Shown piece by piece: positions 46,245 through 56,187 of a stretch of 64,000 nt of DNA. The first letter of the stretch is position 1. Every line of letters begins with the position of its first letter. The notes under the pieces were generated by a model. It searched no databases. It worked only from the letters and a program-made list of their open reading frames with translations, and had not been told where the DNA came from. The stretch comes from Sphingomonas sp. HF-S4. Lineage in GTDB: Bacteria; Pseudomonadota; Alphaproteobacteria; Sphingomonadales; Sphingomonadaceae. A program made the position numbers and the translations under genes. The stretch is from the NCBI RefSeq assembly GCF_032911445.1, contig NZ_JAWJEJ010000001.1, positions 3,100,001-3,164,000 of the forward strand. The letters run 5' to 3'.

Positions 46245-46291
46245 GGGCATGGCAACGGCCCGGCGATCCTTCCCACGACTCGAGGAAAACC

Positions 46292-47503
46292 ATGCGTTCC
46301 AATTATCTCTTCACGTCCGAATCGGTTTCGGAAGGCCATCCGGACAAGGTCGCCGACCAGATCTCCGACGCCATCGTCGACCTGTTCCTGTCGAAGGATC
46401 CCGAAGCGCGCATCGCATGCGAGACGCTCACCACCACCCAGCTCGTGGTTCTCGCCGGCGAGATCCGCGGCGAGGGGATCATGGACACGCAGGGCAATTG
46501 GGCGCCGGGCGTGCAGGACGAAGTCGAGAAGGCCGTCCGCGATACCGTCAAGCGCATCGGCTATGAGCAGGACGGCTTCCACTGGGAGACGCTGCGCTTC
46601 GAGAACAACCTGCACCCGCAATCGGCGCATATCGCGCAGGGCGTGGACGCTTCGGGCAACAAGGACGAAGGCGCCGGCGACCAAGGCATCATGTTCGGCT
46701 ATGCGGCCGACGACACGCCCGACCTGATGCCGGCGACGCTGTATTACAGCCACAAGATCCTCGAGCAGATGGCGGCCGACCGCCATTCGGGCAAGGCGCC
46801 GTTCCTCGAGCCGGATACCAAAAGCCAGGTCACGCTGCGCTACGAGGGCAGCAAGCCCGTCGCCGCCACCGCGATCGTCGTCTCGACCCAGCACGGCAAG
46901 GGCTATGACGAGGGCGACAAGGAAGCCGAGCTCCACGCTTATGTGAAGTCGGTCATCGCCGACGTCATTCCGGCCGAGCTGCTCAGCGACGAAACCGTCT
47001 ATCACATCAACCCGACCGGCAGCTTCGAGATCGGCGGCCCCGACGGCGACGCCGGCGTCACCGGGCGCAAGATCATCGTCGATACGTACGGCGGCGCGGC
47101 CCCGCACGGCGGCGGCGCGTTCTCGGGCAAGGATCCGACCAAGGTCGATCGTTCGGCGGCGTACATCACCCGCTATCTGGCCAAGAACATCGTCGCAGCC
47201 GGGCTCGCCCAGCGCGTGACGATCCAGCTCGCCTATGCGATCGGCGTGTCGAAGCCGCTGTCGCTCTATGTCGACACCCACGGCACCGGCACCGTCGGCG
47301 ACGACAAGATCGAGGAAGCGATCATGGGGATCGGAAAGCTCGGCGGCCTCACCCCGCGCGGCATTCGCACGCACCTGGGCCTCAACAAGCCGATCTACCA
47401 GAAGACTGCGGCTTATGGCCATTTCGGCCGCAAGGCCGAGGGCGACTTCTTCCCTTGGGAGAAGACCGATCTGGTCGAGGATCTCAAGGCCGCTTTGGCC
47501 TGA
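46292..47503 (+). CDS. metK: S-adenosylmethionine synthetase
   Basis: Makes SAM from methionine and ATP. The 403 residues carry [19 protein letters not shown] at the start, [12 protein letters not shown] (ATP/Met binding) and [19 protein letters not shown] (phosphate loop). GAGGAAAACC lies before the ATG. SAM made here feeds the radical-SAM and methyltransferase genes of the window. The 74-bp leader has a palindrome but no riboswitch that I can recognise. Confidence 0.98.
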   Translation: MRSNYLFTSESVSEGHPDKVADQISDAIVDLFLSKDPEARIACETLTTTQLVVLAGEIRGEGIMDTQGNWAPGVQDEVEKAVRDTVKRIGYEQDGFHWETLRFENNLHPQSAHIAQGVDASGNKDEGAGDQGIMFGYAADDTPDLMPATLYYSHKILEQMAADRHSGKAPFLEPDTKSQVTLRYEGSKPVAATAIVVSTQHGKGYDEGDKEAELHAYVKSVIADVIPAELLSDETVYHINPTGSFEIGGPDGDAGVTGRKIIVDTYGGAAPHGGGAFSGKDPTKVDRSAAYITRYLAKNIVAAGLAQRVTIQLAYAIGVSKPLSLYVDTHGTGTVGDDKIEEAIMGIGKLGGLTPRGIRTHLGLNKPIYQKTAAYGHFGRKAEGDFFPWEKTDLVEDLKAALA

Positions 47504-47525
47504 TCCTTCGCAAGATGCGCAGAAC

Positions 47526-47556
47526 AGGGCCGGGGGAGCGATCCCCCGGCCCTTTG
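47526..47556 (+). terminator. Rho-independent terminator after metK
   Basis: A perfect 12-bp stem AGGGCCGGGGGA / TCCCCCGGCCCT (47526-47537 and 47542-47553) with a GCGA loop is followed by TTTGCGTT. Confidence 0.85.
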
Positions 47557-47647
47557 CGTTGTGGAGCATCCGCAGTATTGCGGAGCGCACGTTAACCGCC
47601 GGGTAACCGCATCTGTTCACTAGCTACGGTGCAAAGGAGCGGGATCG

Positions 47648-48409
47648 TTGGAGTCGCAAGCAGTGACATCGGAATTGGAAACCAAGCCCATGACCGACTC
47701 AGGCCTTACCGTCGCCTTCCAGCCGATTGCCGACCTCGCGGCCAGCCGAGTCTATGCCTATGAGGCGCTCGTCCGCGGCCGCAACGGCGAAAGCGCGGCC
47801 GAAATCTACGAATCGCTGGAGCCCGAGGCGCGCGCCAAGTTCGACCAGCGCTGCGCCGCCGGCGCGATCCGCTGGGCGATGGCCGCGGGACTCGCGAGCA
47901 GCGGTGCGCGCCTGATGATCCCCACCCAGGCCCGGTCGATCGGCGCGCCGGCCGACTATCTCGATCCGATCCTGCGCGTCGCGCGCCAGACCGGGCTGAT
48001 CCCGGAGCGGCTGATCTTCGGCCTCGAAGGCTATCAGCAATTGGCCGGCCGCGACCTTGCCGAGATCATCGACGTCCACCGCAAGGCCGGGCCGTTGACC
48101 GCGTTCGTCGGGATCGGCGCGGACCAGGCGGGGCTCGCCTTGTGCGGCCGCTATCTGCCCGACCTGGTCAAGCTCGAATCCGACCTGGTCAGCGCGATCG
48201 CCAGCAGCTGGTCGCGCCGGCTGGTGCTTGAGGACCTGATCCCGCGCATTCGCCAGCTTGGGCTCAAGGTCATCGCGATGGGCGTCGACAATGAACCGGT
48301 GCTTCAGAAACTGCGCGGCTTCGGCCTTACCCTCGTCCAGGGCGAGGAGATTGCCAGCCCCGCGGTGCGCACGCTGCCCGTGCCTACGCTGCGCCGCGCC
48401 GCCGCCTGA
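47648..48409 (+). CDS. degenerate EAL-domain protein
   Basis: The 253-residue protein retains the fold markers of a c-di-GMP phosphodiesterase, VAFQPIADLAASRVYAYEALVRG, but later catalytic motifs are eroded: the expected DDFGTG region reads GIGADQAGLA, KID reads KLESDL, AEGVE reads AMGVDNE and QGY reads QGEE. It probably binds a ligand or partner without cleaving c-di-GMP. Start TTG 47648 has GGAG 8 bp upstream. A second degenerate EAL gene lies 850 bp on, beyond the PAP2 gene. Confidence 0.8.
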   Translation: MESQAVTSELETKPMTDSGLTVAFQPIADLAASRVYAYEALVRGRNGESAAEIYESLEPEARAKFDQRCAAGAIRWAMAAGLASSGARLMIPTQARSIGAPADYLDPILRVARQTGLIPERLIFGLEGYQQLAGRDLAEIIDVHRKAGPLTAFVGIGADQAGLALCGRYLPDLVKLESDLVSAIASSWSRRLVLEDLIPRIRQLGLKVIAMGVDNEPVLQKLRGFGLTLVQGEEIASPAVRTLPVPTLRRAAA

Positions 48410-48433
48410 ACTTCTGACGCGAGGATAAGCGCT

Positions 48434-48502
48434 CCGTTCGTTTCGAGCGAAGTCGAGAAACGCCGCGCTACTCAGTTTCTCGACTTCGCTCGAAACGAAC
48501 GG
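48434..48502. repeat. paired inverted repeat A, second complete copy
   Basis: Perfectly complementary 27-bp arms (48434-48460 and 48476-48502) around a 15-bp spacer, same sequence as 19342-19419. It lies between convergent genes and encodes the last residues of the PAP2 protein. Confidence 0.9.
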
Positions 48503-49097
48503 AAAGTGCGCGCGCCGCCGCATTGACCAACGCTTCCGAAGCCCAGCCGATGACGGCGCCGGCGACGACATCGCTGGCGAAATGCTTGCCCAGCGGCAAC
48601 TGGATCGCCGCGACCAGCCCCGAGGCAAGATGGGCCGCGGGGAGTCCCTGGGGATATTCGCGCGCCGCCGCCCGCGAAACCGCCACGGCACCGGCGGTAT
48701 GTCCCGATGGGAAGCTGTTCCAGGGCCCTTCGTTCTTGCTGCCCTTGCTGTCGGCATGGAGCGAATAGCGCCCATCCTTGCGCATCTTGTGCGGGCGAGT
48801 CCGGTTGACGTGGCGCTTGACCGCGGCCTTGATCCCGGTCGCGACCAGCTCACTTGCCAGCATCCGCAGCCCGGCACGCAACAGCCGCGGCTGGCGTAGC
48901 AGCGCGCCGGCGCCGATCGTGACCATGCTCAGCCCGATCAGCGGTGGCTGGTCGGCAGCCTCGCCGGCAAGTCCCAGCACGCGAATCGCCCGATTCTCGC
49001 GATTCGCCATCAGCGCAGTCGACAGCGCGGCATCGATTCGCTCGGGCTTGCTCGCCTGGCGCGCAGCCTTGGGCGCCTTCAGCTTTTTCCTTGCCAT
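48468..49097 (-). CDS. PAP2-superfamily phosphatase
   Basis: The 209-residue membrane protein has the acid-phosphatase signature KRHVNRTRP (KxxxxxxRP), FPSGHTAG and GKHFASDVVAG, the three lipid-phosphatase motifs. It may act on undecaprenyl pyrophosphate or phosphatidate. The start MARKKLKAPKAARQ at 49097 is chosen over a longer frame with an unlikely cysteine-rich N-terminus. The C-terminal SVRFERSRETE is encoded by the right arm and spacer of repeat A, so the gene end has been rewritten by the repeat. Confidence 0.85.
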   Translation of the reverse strand: MARKKLKAPKAARQASKPERIDAALSTALMANRENRAIRVLGLAGEAADQPPLIGLSMVTIGAGALLRQPRLLRAGLRMLASELVATGIKAAVKRHVNRTRPHKMRKDGRYSLHADSKGSKNEGPWNSFPSGHTAGAVAVSRAAAREYPQGLPAAHLASGLVAAIQLPLGKHFASDVVAGAVIGWASEALVNAAARALSVRFERSRETE

Positions 49098-49260
49098 ACC
49101 GCAACAACCCGCCAGCCGCCGCGGAGTTCGATCGCCAATCCCCCAGCAACACTTCGACACCCCTGTGGAATCCCTATGGGGGGGAATCCAATGCGGCAAC
49201 GCACGGAATGGGCAGGGCCCCGGTTAACCAATATTTCACGGTTCGAACGAGGAGCCGAGC

Positions 49261-50121
49261 ATGACCCAGACCCAGCCTGCCACCCAGTCGATCGCGCCCC
49301 TGAACCGCGCCGATCCGCGCCTCGATCTCACGATCGGCTTCCACGCCGTGATCGCCAAGGGCAGCGGCCGGCCGCTGGCCTGGCAGGCAGTCGCAACCGG
49401 CGCGGACGGCCGCAGCTTCGCCGCGATCTCGGCCTCGCTGCTTCCCGAGCAGCGCCCGGCGCTCGAAGCCCGCCGCATCACGCTGGCGCTCGAGCGCGTC
49501 GTCGAACTCGGCCTCCATGAAGGCGAGGCGCGGGTCGCCCTCCCGCTCGGCGCCGCCGCCGGGCTTGCCGAGCCGCTCCTCTCGCACCTGTTCCGCGCCG
49601 CGCTCGCCGCCGGTGTCGCCACCGACAAGCTCGTCGTCGAGATCAGCGCCGACGAGCGCGGCGATCTCGACCATGCCGTCGCGCTGGCCGAAGCCTGCAC
49701 CCGCCGCGGCCTCTCGCTCACCCTCGACGCCTTCGCCGCCGGCCCGGTCGCGCTCAAGCTACTCAGCCGCTTCACGCCGCGCTTCGTCAAGCTCGACGCG
49801 TCGCTGGTCCGCGGCATCGACGCCAGCGCCTCGCGCAAGCTGATGGCCGAAGGCGTGATGCGCCTCGCCCGTAGCATGGGGGTCACCGTGATCGCCCGCG
49901 GCGTCGAGCGGCGCGGCGAGCATGACGTGCTCGACGCGATGGGCGTCCGCCACTTCCAGATCGAGACCGCCGCGATTGCGCAGCCCGATCTCGCCCGCCG
50001 GGAACTGCGCCACCCGATCAGCGCCCCGGCGCACCGCCGCCTCGCCGCGCACAACCGCGCCGCCTTCCCGCTGCGCGCCGTCCGCCCCGCCGAAGTCGCG
50101 CTCGCCGCCGCGGTTGCGTAA
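49261..50121 (+). CDS. degenerate EAL-domain protein
   Basis: The 286-residue protein aligns by pattern with EAL proteins, but the name motif is lost (LAWQAVATG where E-A-L stands). VVEISADERGDL, LTLDAFAAG, FVKLDASLVRG and VTVIARGVERRGEHD recall motifs 3-8 with altered acidic residues. It most likely lacks phosphodiesterase activity and may be a c-di-GMP effector or scaffold. ATG 49261 follows AACGAGGAG. trmB begins 26 bp after its stop codon. Confidence 0.78.
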   Translation: MTQTQPATQSIAPLNRADPRLDLTIGFHAVIAKGSGRPLAWQAVATGADGRSFAAISASLLPEQRPALEARRITLALERVVELGLHEGEARVALPLGAAAGLAEPLLSHLFRAALAAGVATDKLVVEISADERGDLDHAVALAEACTRRGLSLTLDAFAAGPVALKLLSRFTPRFVKLDASLVRGIDASASRKLMAEGVMRLARSMGVTVIARGVERRGEHDVLDAMGVRHFQIETAAIAQPDLARRELRHPISAPAHRRLAAHNRAAFPLRAVRPAEVALAAAVA

Positions 50122-50147
50122 CCGCTCTACGACGCTAACAGGCGCGC

Positions 50148-50828
50148 ATGCCTGATCCGATTTCCATTCGCCGCCTCTACGGCCGCGCCAAGGGCCACAA
50201 ATTGCGCCAGGGCCAGGCCGCCCTGGTCGAGGAACTGCTCCCCCAGGTCAGCGTCCCCGAGACCGGCCTGATCAATTCCCAGACCCTTTTCGGCGATGAA
50301 CGCCCCTTAGAATTCGAGATCGGGTTCGGCGCGGGGGAGCATCTTGCCGGCCAGGCGAAGATGCGTCCCGATCACGGCTTCATCGGCTGCGAGCCCTTCC
50401 TCAACGGGGTGGTCGGCGCGCTCAACCATATCCGCGACGACAAGCTCGCCAATGTCCGCCTCCATATGGGCGATGCGCTCGACATACTTGAGCGGCTCCC
50501 CGATGCGAGCCTCGACCGGCTCTACCTGCTCCATCCCGATCCCTGGCGAAAGGTGCGCCACGCCAAGCGCCGCATGGTCAATCACGGCCCGCTCGACATG
50601 ATCGCGGCGAAATTGAAACCCGGCGCCGAGTTCCGCCTGGGCACCGACGACCCGACCTATTGCCGCTGGTCGATGATGGTGATGCACCAGCGCCGCGACT
50701 TCGCCTGGCAGGCGGAAAGCGCCGCCGACTTCCTCACTCGTCCCGCCGACTGGCCCGAGACGCGCTACGAGCGCAAGGCGCGGCGGCAGGGGCACGAAGT
50801 GTGGTACTTCATTTTCCGTCGTATATAA
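50148..50828 (+). CDS. trmB: tRNA (guanine-N7-)-methyltransferase
   Basis: Methylates G46 of tRNA. The 226 residues have FEIGFGAGEHLAGQAKMRPD (SAM-binding) and the TrmB motif LLHPDPWRKVRHAKRRMV. Its end, KARRQGHEVWYFIFRRI, borders the accessory island: composition shifts to AT-rich immediately after the stop codon. Confidence 0.95.
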   Translation: MPDPISIRRLYGRAKGHKLRQGQAALVEELLPQVSVPETGLINSQTLFGDERPLEFEIGFGAGEHLAGQAKMRPDHGFIGCEPFLNGVVGALNHIRDDKLANVRLHMGDALDILERLPDASLDRLYLLHPDPWRKVRHAKRRMVNHGPLDMIAAKLKPGAEFRLGTDDPTYCRWSMMVMHQRRDFAWQAESAADFLTRPADWPETRYERKARRQGHEVWYFIFRRI

Positions 50829-50957
50829 CTAATACACTTAGAATTTTTGTTCTGTTAAAATCAGTAGCTTAACCCGCCGATCGCCGCCGATAGTATCCGG
50901 CGGTTTCCGTTCTGGTGCTTACCCGGTGCTTATTTTCGTGGTACATAAGGTATCGCA
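50829..50957. other. trmB-integrase junction, possible attachment site
   Basis: A 129-bp AT-rich gap (about 50826-50870 is far richer in A/T than the flanks) containing a weak hairpin CCGCCG...CGGCGG (50884-50903) and a direct repeat GGTGCTTA (50914-50921 and 50925-50932) 11 bp apart. The position next to the integrase fits an attachment region, but I found no second copy in the window. Confidence 0.4.
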
Positions 50958-52169
50958 ATGGCAACCGGCAGGATCACCAAGCGGACCATCGATGCGCTCT
51001 TGGCGAACAGCGTCGCGGGCTTCCTTTGGGACGAGGATCTGAAGGGGTTCGGGGTCAAGACGACGGCCCATGGGTCCGCGTCTTACGTCGTCCAATACCG
51101 GTTGGGCGGCCGGGAGGCGAAAAGCCGGCGCTACACGATCGGGGGCCACGGCTCACCGTGGACACCAGCGATGGCCCGCGACGAAGCTGTGCGGATGCTG
51201 ATATTAGTGGCGCAGGGCGTCGACCCTGTGGAGTCCGACAAGCAGCGCCGCCGGGAAGCCGTCGATCTCGCCTTCTCCAATTATGCGGATCGCTTCGCCA
51301 GCTCCTGCAAGGGAAAGGGCTGGAAGCTGCTCGTGAAACGCTCGCTGGCGCTCCACGTCAGACCCGTGCTGCGCGACAAGCCCCTTCCGACAATCACGCG
51401 GGTGGACATCGTGGCCGTGCTCGATCGCATGCCTGAAGAGCAGGTCGGGAACCGGCGGAACGTGTTCGCGGTCATGCGGCGGCTGTTCAAATGGGCGATG
51501 AGCCGCGGCGACATCGCGTCCAGCCCCATGGAGGGGATGGAGACCCCGCCGCCTGTCAAGCCGCGCGAGCGGTGGCTGAGCGATCAGGAACTCGGCCGTG
51601 TGTGGACGCAAGCGCCTAAGACGCATCGCTGCTTCGGTCCTATCGTCCGGCTTCTGATCGCCACCGGGCAGCGGCGGGAGGAAATTGCCGGATTGCATTG
51701 GGAAGAGCTGAACCGCGACCAGCGCGAGATGCGTCTCTCCGGCAGTCGTACCAAGAATGGCGAGCCAACCACGGTCCCGCTCAACGATCTGACGGTCACT
51801 GAGCTTGATCAAGTCGCGCGAGGCGAGACCTGGCCAAAGCGCGGCCGGGTCTTCCCCACATCGGCGGGAGCCGCATTCACCGCTTACCACAAGGGCAAGA
51901 CCAAGCTCGACAAACTGATCGCGGCGGACGGCGGCGATCCAGTGGCGCCGTGGCGCCTGCACGACCTGCGCAGGACGCTGGCAACCGGCTTTCAGCGGCT
52001 GGGCGTCCGCTTCGAGGTCACCGAGGCCGTCCTCAATCATGTTGGCGCCTCACGTTCCGGGGTGGCCGCGATCTACCAGCGGCACGACTGGAAGCCGGAG
52101 AAGCGAGCGGCCCTGGATGCCTGGAACGACCACATTGTAAATATATTGGGCGGCCTGGAGACCCGGTGA
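50958..52169 (+). CDS. tyrosine recombinase/integrase (DUF4102 type)
   Basis: The 403-residue site-specific recombinase has an N-terminal arm-binding domain (ITKRTIDALLANSVAGFLWDE) and the catalytic residues R239 (GQRREE), H335-x2-R338 (HDLRR), H361 (NHVGAS) and nucleophile Y373 (IYQRHD). It probably drove integration of the copper island, whose genes follow. The position downstream of trmB suggests the trmB 3' region as the target. It looks intact. Confidence 0.93.
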   Translation: MATGRITKRTIDALLANSVAGFLWDEDLKGFGVKTTAHGSASYVVQYRLGGREAKSRRYTIGGHGSPWTPAMARDEAVRMLILVAQGVDPVESDKQRRREAVDLAFSNYADRFASSCKGKGWKLLVKRSLALHVRPVLRDKPLPTITRVDIVAVLDRMPEEQVGNRRNVFAVMRRLFKWAMSRGDIASSPMEGMETPPPVKPRERWLSDQELGRVWTQAPKTHRCFGPIVRLLIATGQRREEIAGLHWEELNRDQREMRLSGSRTKNGEPTTVPLNDLTVTELDQVARGETWPKRGRVFPTSAGAAFTAYHKGKTKLDKLIAADGGDPVAPWRLHDLRRTLATGFQRLGVRFEVTEAVLNHVGASRSGVAAIYQRHDWKPEKRAALDAWNDHIVNILGGLETR

Positions 52170-52209
52170 CAAAGGGCCGCGCTCACCGGGTGTTCCTCGA
52201 CATCAAGGA

Positions 52210-52596
52210 TCAGGTGGCCAGCCGCTCGATGATCGGACATTCGGGCCGCTCGTCTCCGTGGCATCGCTTCGCTAGGTCCAGCAGCGTTGCCCGCATCTCC
52301 TCCAGCGCCTGAGCCTTGCGGCCAAGCTCCTCGGCACGTGCGGTCGCCAATGCCTTCACGTCCGCGCTCGAGCGACCTTTGTCCGCCCATAGCCCGAGCA
52401 GCGCACGAATCTCTTCGATCGGAAACCCCAGGTCGCGGGCATGAGCCACAAAGCGCAGGCGGGAAACATCCGCGTCTGAATAGTCGCGATAGCCGCTGTC
52501 CCGACGCGGCGGCGCCGGGATCACGCCGATCTTCTCATAGTGCCGGATCATCCGCTGGGAGACCCCGCTCGCGTCCGAAGCCTGGCCGATATTCAT
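52210..52596 (-). CDS. cueR: CueR-type Cu(I)-responsive MerR regulator
   Basis: The 128-residue activator has the MerR winged helix ([23 protein letters not shown]) and the CueR metal loop C112-x7-C120 (CHGDERPEC), the same two positions as in E. coli CueR, with no third cysteine of the Zn/Hg types. Its start overlaps the ATPase stop, so it is the last gene of that operon. It probably distorts 19-bp-spaced promoters such as those at 55233-55257 and 58054-58084. Confidence 0.92.
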   Translation of the reverse strand: MNIGQASDASGVSQRMIRHYEKIGVIPAPPRRDSGYRDYSDADVSRLRFVAHARDLGFPIEEIRALLGLWADKGRSSADVKALATARAEELGRKAQALEEMRATLLDLAKRCHGDERPECPIIERLAT

Positions 52597-55205
52597 AGGC
52601 GCACCGCGTTCAACCTCAGCGCGTTCGTCACCACGGCGAACGAGGAGAGAGCCATAGCTGCTCCGGCCAGCATCGGCGACAGCAGGATGCCGGCGACGGG
52701 ATAGAGCACACCCGCTGCGATCGGCACGCCAATACCGTTGAACAGGAAGGAGAAGAGCAGGTTCTGGCGGATGTTCCGCATGGTCGCTCTGGCGAGCCGG
52801 CGCGCACGAACCATCGCGGCAAGGTCCCCCTTGGTGAGCGTCATGCCCGCACTCTCGATCGCCACATCTGTCCCGGTGCCCATGGCGATGCCCACGTCCG
52901 CGGCGGCGAGGGCAGGTGCATCGTTGATGCCGTCGCCCGCCATCGCCACGCGCGCACCCTTCGCCTTGAGCTCAGCGACGATGCGCGCCTTGTCCTCCGG
53001 CTTCAGGTCAGCCCGCACCTCATCGATGCCGCCGATCTGCCGCGCCACTGCCTCGGCAGTGCCCTGCCCGTCGCCGGTGAGCATCACGATCCGCAAACCC
53101 TCACGCTTCAGGTTCGCAATGGCTTCGGCGGCTGAAGACTTCACAGGATCGGCCACCACCAGCATGCCGGCGGGATGACCGTCGATCGCCACGAGCATGA
53201 CACCTGCGCCCGCCGTGCGATGCCGCTTCGCCAGCATCTCCAATGGACCTGAATCAGCACCGGCGTTCTGCATCATCGACGCATTGCCGACTGCTACCCT
53301 CCTCCCGGCTACCATCGCGGACACGCCAGCGCCCGTAATGGAGTCGAAACCTTCAGGAGAGACGAGCGCAAGGCCGCGCTCTTCCGCCGCTGCTACGATC
53401 GCATGCGCAAGCGGGTGCTCCGAACGGGATTCCACTGCGGCAACGAGCGCGAGCAGTTCATTTTCGGCAAAGCTGCCGGCCGTTTCGATGCCGACTAGCT
53501 TCGGCTTACCTTCTGTCAGAGTGCCGGTCTTATCGATCACGAGCGTATCGACCTTCTCCAGCCCCTGAAGCGCCTCGGCGTTCTTGATGAGAATGCCCGC
53601 ATGCGCACCGCTCCCGGTGCCGACCATGATCGACATTGGCGTCGCGAGCCCCAGCGCACAGGGACATGCGATGATCAGGACGGCGATGGCGTTGAGAAGC
53701 GCGTGGCCGAAGCGTGGCTCCGGGCCGACCAGGTTCCAGACCACGAACGTCGCCACCGCGACGGCGACAACCAGGGGCACGAACCAGCCCGAGATTCTGT
53801 CCGCCACCGCCTGGATCGGCGCCCGGCTCCGCTGTGCCTCTGCCACCATCTTGACGATGCGTGCGAGCACCGTGTCCGATCCGACCGCACGCGCGGTCAT
53901 CACCAGACTGCCCGTGCCGTTCACGGTGCCGCCGGTGAGCGCGGCCCCTGTCTCCTTCAGAACGGGAGCGGGTTCGCCGGTGAGCATCGACTCGTCCACC
54001 GACGAACGGCCCTCCGCGACTTCCCCGTCGACCGGGATCGCCTCGCCGGGACGAACCCGCAGGTTGTCGCCTGCGCGGACATCGGCGAGATCAACCTCCT
54101 CTTCGCGTCCATCGGCGAGGATGCGTCGCGCAGTCTTGGGCGCGAGATTCATCAGCGCGCGGATCGCCTGCCCGGTCGCGGCGCGGGCGCGGAGCTCCAG
54201 AACCTGGCCGAGCAGCACGAGCGTGACGACGACGCCCGCCGCCTCATAGTAGACCGGCACCGTGCCGTGCATGCGGAACGTCGGCGGAAACAGGCCAGGC
54301 GCGACCGTCGCGACCAGGCTGTAGAGAAAGGCTGCGCCGACACCGATCGACACCAGCGTGAACATGTTGAGGTGGCGCGTCCGCAGCGACATCCAACCGC
54401 GTTCAAAGAAGGGCCACCCTGCCCATAGAACGATGGGCGCGGTCAGGGCCAGCTGCGCCCATGGGTTCCAGGCGGGCGGCACGAAGTGCACGCCGATCAT
54501 CTCGGCGACCATCGATATCGCGAGCAGCGGGACAGTCAGCGCGCCCGCGACCCAGGTACGACGAGTGAAGTCCACCAGTTCGGGATTGGGGCCATCGTCG
54601 AGGCTCGGCTCCTCCGGCTCGAGCGCCATGCCGCAGATCGGGCAGGTACCCGGGCCTTCCTGCCGAATCTCTGGATGCATCGGACAGATCCAGATCGCGC
54701 CGGGCGAGGCCTTGGGCTCGGGTCGAGCCTTCTCCCCGGTGTAGATGCCGGGATCGGCGACGAACTTCGTGCGGCAGCCGGCCGAGCAGAAGTGGTATTC
54801 CTGACCGCCATGCTCCGCGTGGTGCGCCGTCGTCACTGGATCGACCGTCATGCCGCAGACCGGGTCGATCACCGTGCCCGCGCCGCCGGCATGGTGATGG
54901 TGATTATGTTCATGGGCACCGGCTGAAGTGCCTGAATCCTTCGAACGGCTGCCGCAGCATCCGCCCGACCCGGACGTGTCCGCGGCAGGAGCGAGGTAGC
55001 GATCGGGATCGTTCAGGAACTTGGCCCGACAGCCAGCGCTGCAGAAATGATGCTCCTCACCGAAGTGATGCGCGTGGTGCGGCGTGCTCGTCGGATCGAC
55101 ACGCATGCCGCAGACCGGATCGGTTACAAGGGCGCCCGTGGCTTCTCGGGCAGCGCCGCCCTCGCAGCAGCCGTGATTCCCGCCGTGTTCGTGCTGATTC
55201 GTCAT
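52593..55205 (-). CDS. copA: P1B-type copper-translocating ATPase with two YHS domains
   Basis: The 870-residue pump exports Cu(I). Order: His/Cys-rich start, YHS domain (about 29-70, [10 protein letters not shown]), His-rich linker HEHNHHHH, second YHS domain (about 113-155, [10 protein letters not shown]), a YHMP heavy-metal-binding domain (WICPMHPEI...CPICGMAL) and the ATPase core with C514-P-C516, DKTGTLTEG and [10 protein letters not shown]. No classical HMA domain is present. ATG 55205 is chosen because GGAGGA lies 6 bp upstream. This symbol also names the multicopper oxidase in other species. Confidence 0.93.
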   Translation of the reverse strand: MTNQHEHGGNHGCCEGGAAREATGALVTDPVCGMRVDPTSTPHHAHHFGEEHHFCSAGCRAKFLNDPDRYLAPAADTSGSGGCCGSRSKDSGTSAGAHEHNHHHHAGGAGTVIDPVCGMTVDPVTTAHHAEHGGQEYHFCSAGCRTKFVADPGIYTGEKARPEPKASPGAIWICPMHPEIRQEGPGTCPICGMALEPEEPSLDDGPNPELVDFTRRTWVAGALTVPLLAISMVAEMIGVHFVPPAWNPWAQLALTAPIVLWAGWPFFERGWMSLRTRHLNMFTLVSIGVGAAFLYSLVATVAPGLFPPTFRMHGTVPVYYEAAGVVVTLVLLGQVLELRARAATGQAIRALMNLAPKTARRILADGREEEVDLADVRAGDNLRVRPGEAIPVDGEVAEGRSSVDESMLTGEPAPVLKETGAALTGGTVNGTGSLVMTARAVGSDTVLARIVKMVAEAQRSRAPIQAVADRISGWFVPLVVAVAVATFVVWNLVGPEPRFGHALLNAIAVLIIACPCALGLATPMSIMVGTGSGAHAGILIKNAEALQGLEKVDTLVIDKTGTLTEGKPKLVGIETAGSFAENELLALVAAVESRSEHPLAHAIVAAAEERGLALVSPEGFDSITGAGVSAMVAGRRVAVGNASMMQNAGADSGPLEMLAKRHRTAGAGVMLVAIDGHPAGMLVVADPVKSSAAEAIANLKREGLRIVMLTGDGQGTAEAVARQIGGIDEVRADLKPEDKARIVAELKAKGARVAMAGDGINDAPALAAADVGIAMGTGTDVAIESAGMTLTKGDLAAMVRARRLARATMRNIRQNLLFSFLFNGIGVPIAAGVLYPVAGILLSPMLAGAAMALSSFAVVTNALRLNAVRL

Positions 55206-55232
55206 CGCATTCCTCCAACGGACCATCATCTG

Positions 55233-55257
55233 GGGTCTGACACCATGTCAGGGTCAA
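55233..55257 (-). promoter_or_regulatory. CueR-type promoter of the copper ATPase
   Basis: On the minus strand TTGACC (-35) is followed by a spacer containing the dyad TGACA-TGG-TGTCA and then CCCCAG. About 24 of the first 27 bases equal those of the promoter at 58054. A dyad in an over-long spacer is the hallmark of MerR-type promoters. Confidence 0.7.
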
Positions 55258-55277
55258 GAGGCGATTTGCGGCGCGAG

Positions 55278-56186
55278 TCAGCCGCCGGTCGGCTCAAGTG
55301 TGCCGAGCCAGGCGACCAGCGCGAGGATCGCGACCGCGCACCCGGTCTCGACCGCGAGACTGCGGCGGAGCGCAGCCATGGCGCGCCGGTGGTCGCCGTC
55401 GGCCATCGCGACCGACAGCGTAGGCGTCAGCCGGAAGCGGTTGGCGGCAGCGAGCGCGAGCATGACGACGAACAACGCCAGCTTGGCCAGGAGCAACTGA
55501 CCATAGAGCGTGAACGGAAGCGGCGGAAAAGCGGCGGGCCCCACCACAAGCAAGATGTTCGCCAGCCCGCTCACCACGATCACCGCGACGATGATCGTCC
55601 CCATGGTCGCGAACCCATGCAGCGCACCATGGGTGAGCTCGAGATGGGCGGCGTCCACATGCTGGACAGGACGGGCGACGAGCAGCACGAGCGCGAACAG
55701 CGTGCCGGTCCACACTGCCGCCGCCAGCAAGTGCGCGATGTCGGCAACGAGGTGCAGCCAGCCGGCGGTCCCCTCGTTCATCGCGCCGTGCCCGCTCCAG
55801 GCGAGCGTCGCCACCGCAATCGCCAGGGCTGATGCGCATACCGGCAGTGCACCGGACGCGCGTCCGATCAGGAACGCAGCCCCTGTCGCGACGACCAGTG
55901 CAGCCATCCGCATGGTCCATGCCGCCCCGACAGAGGTGCCGGAAAGCACCATCTGCAGCGTCTCGACATCGACTTCGGCCACAGACAGTCCGAGCATGCC
56001 GGCGGCGAGGAGGAGAAAGCCGCACACCGACAGCAGCAATCCGAGCAGGCCCAGCACGACAATCAATGTGCGGACCGTCGGCCCCGCGGCTGCGCGTGAA
56101 TTGGCGATCGCGAAGACAGCAAGGCCGGTCGCCAGCATCAGGTCCAGATAGAGCGCGAACCGGATGCCGATGCCGGCCCAGTCCAT
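55278..56186 (-). CDS. copD: CopD-family copper membrane protein
   Basis: The 302-residue polytopic protein fits copper resistance D: MDWAGIGIRFALYLDLMLATG at the start, HGAMNEGTAGWLHLVADIAHLLAAAVWTGTLFALV in pieces, and HLELTHGALHGFATMGTIIVAVIVVSG, with histidines at membrane ends that could carry copper. It is thought to move copper across the inner membrane with CopC. The copC gene ends one base upstream, so the two are coupled. Confidence 0.9.
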   Translation of the reverse strand: MDWAGIGIRFALYLDLMLATGLAVFAIANSRAAAGPTVRTLIVVLGLLGLLLSVCGFLLLAAGMLGLSVAEVDVETLQMVLSGTSVGAAWTMRMAALVVATGAAFLIGRASGALPVCASALAIAVATLAWSGHGAMNEGTAGWLHLVADIAHLLAAAVWTGTLFALVLLVARPVQHVDAAHLELTHGALHGFATMGTIIVAVIVVSGLANILLVVGPAAFPPLPFTLYGQLLLAKLALFVVMLALAAANRFRLTPTLSVAMADGDHRRAMAALRRSLAVETGCAVAILALVAWLGTLEPTGG

Positions 56187-56187
56187 G

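Noticed and set aside
46218..46291. SAM-sensing riboswitch in the metK leader
   Set aside because: Only 74 bases, and I could not recognise a SAM-II, SAM/SAH or other pseudoknot; the palindrome is better explained as a protein operator.
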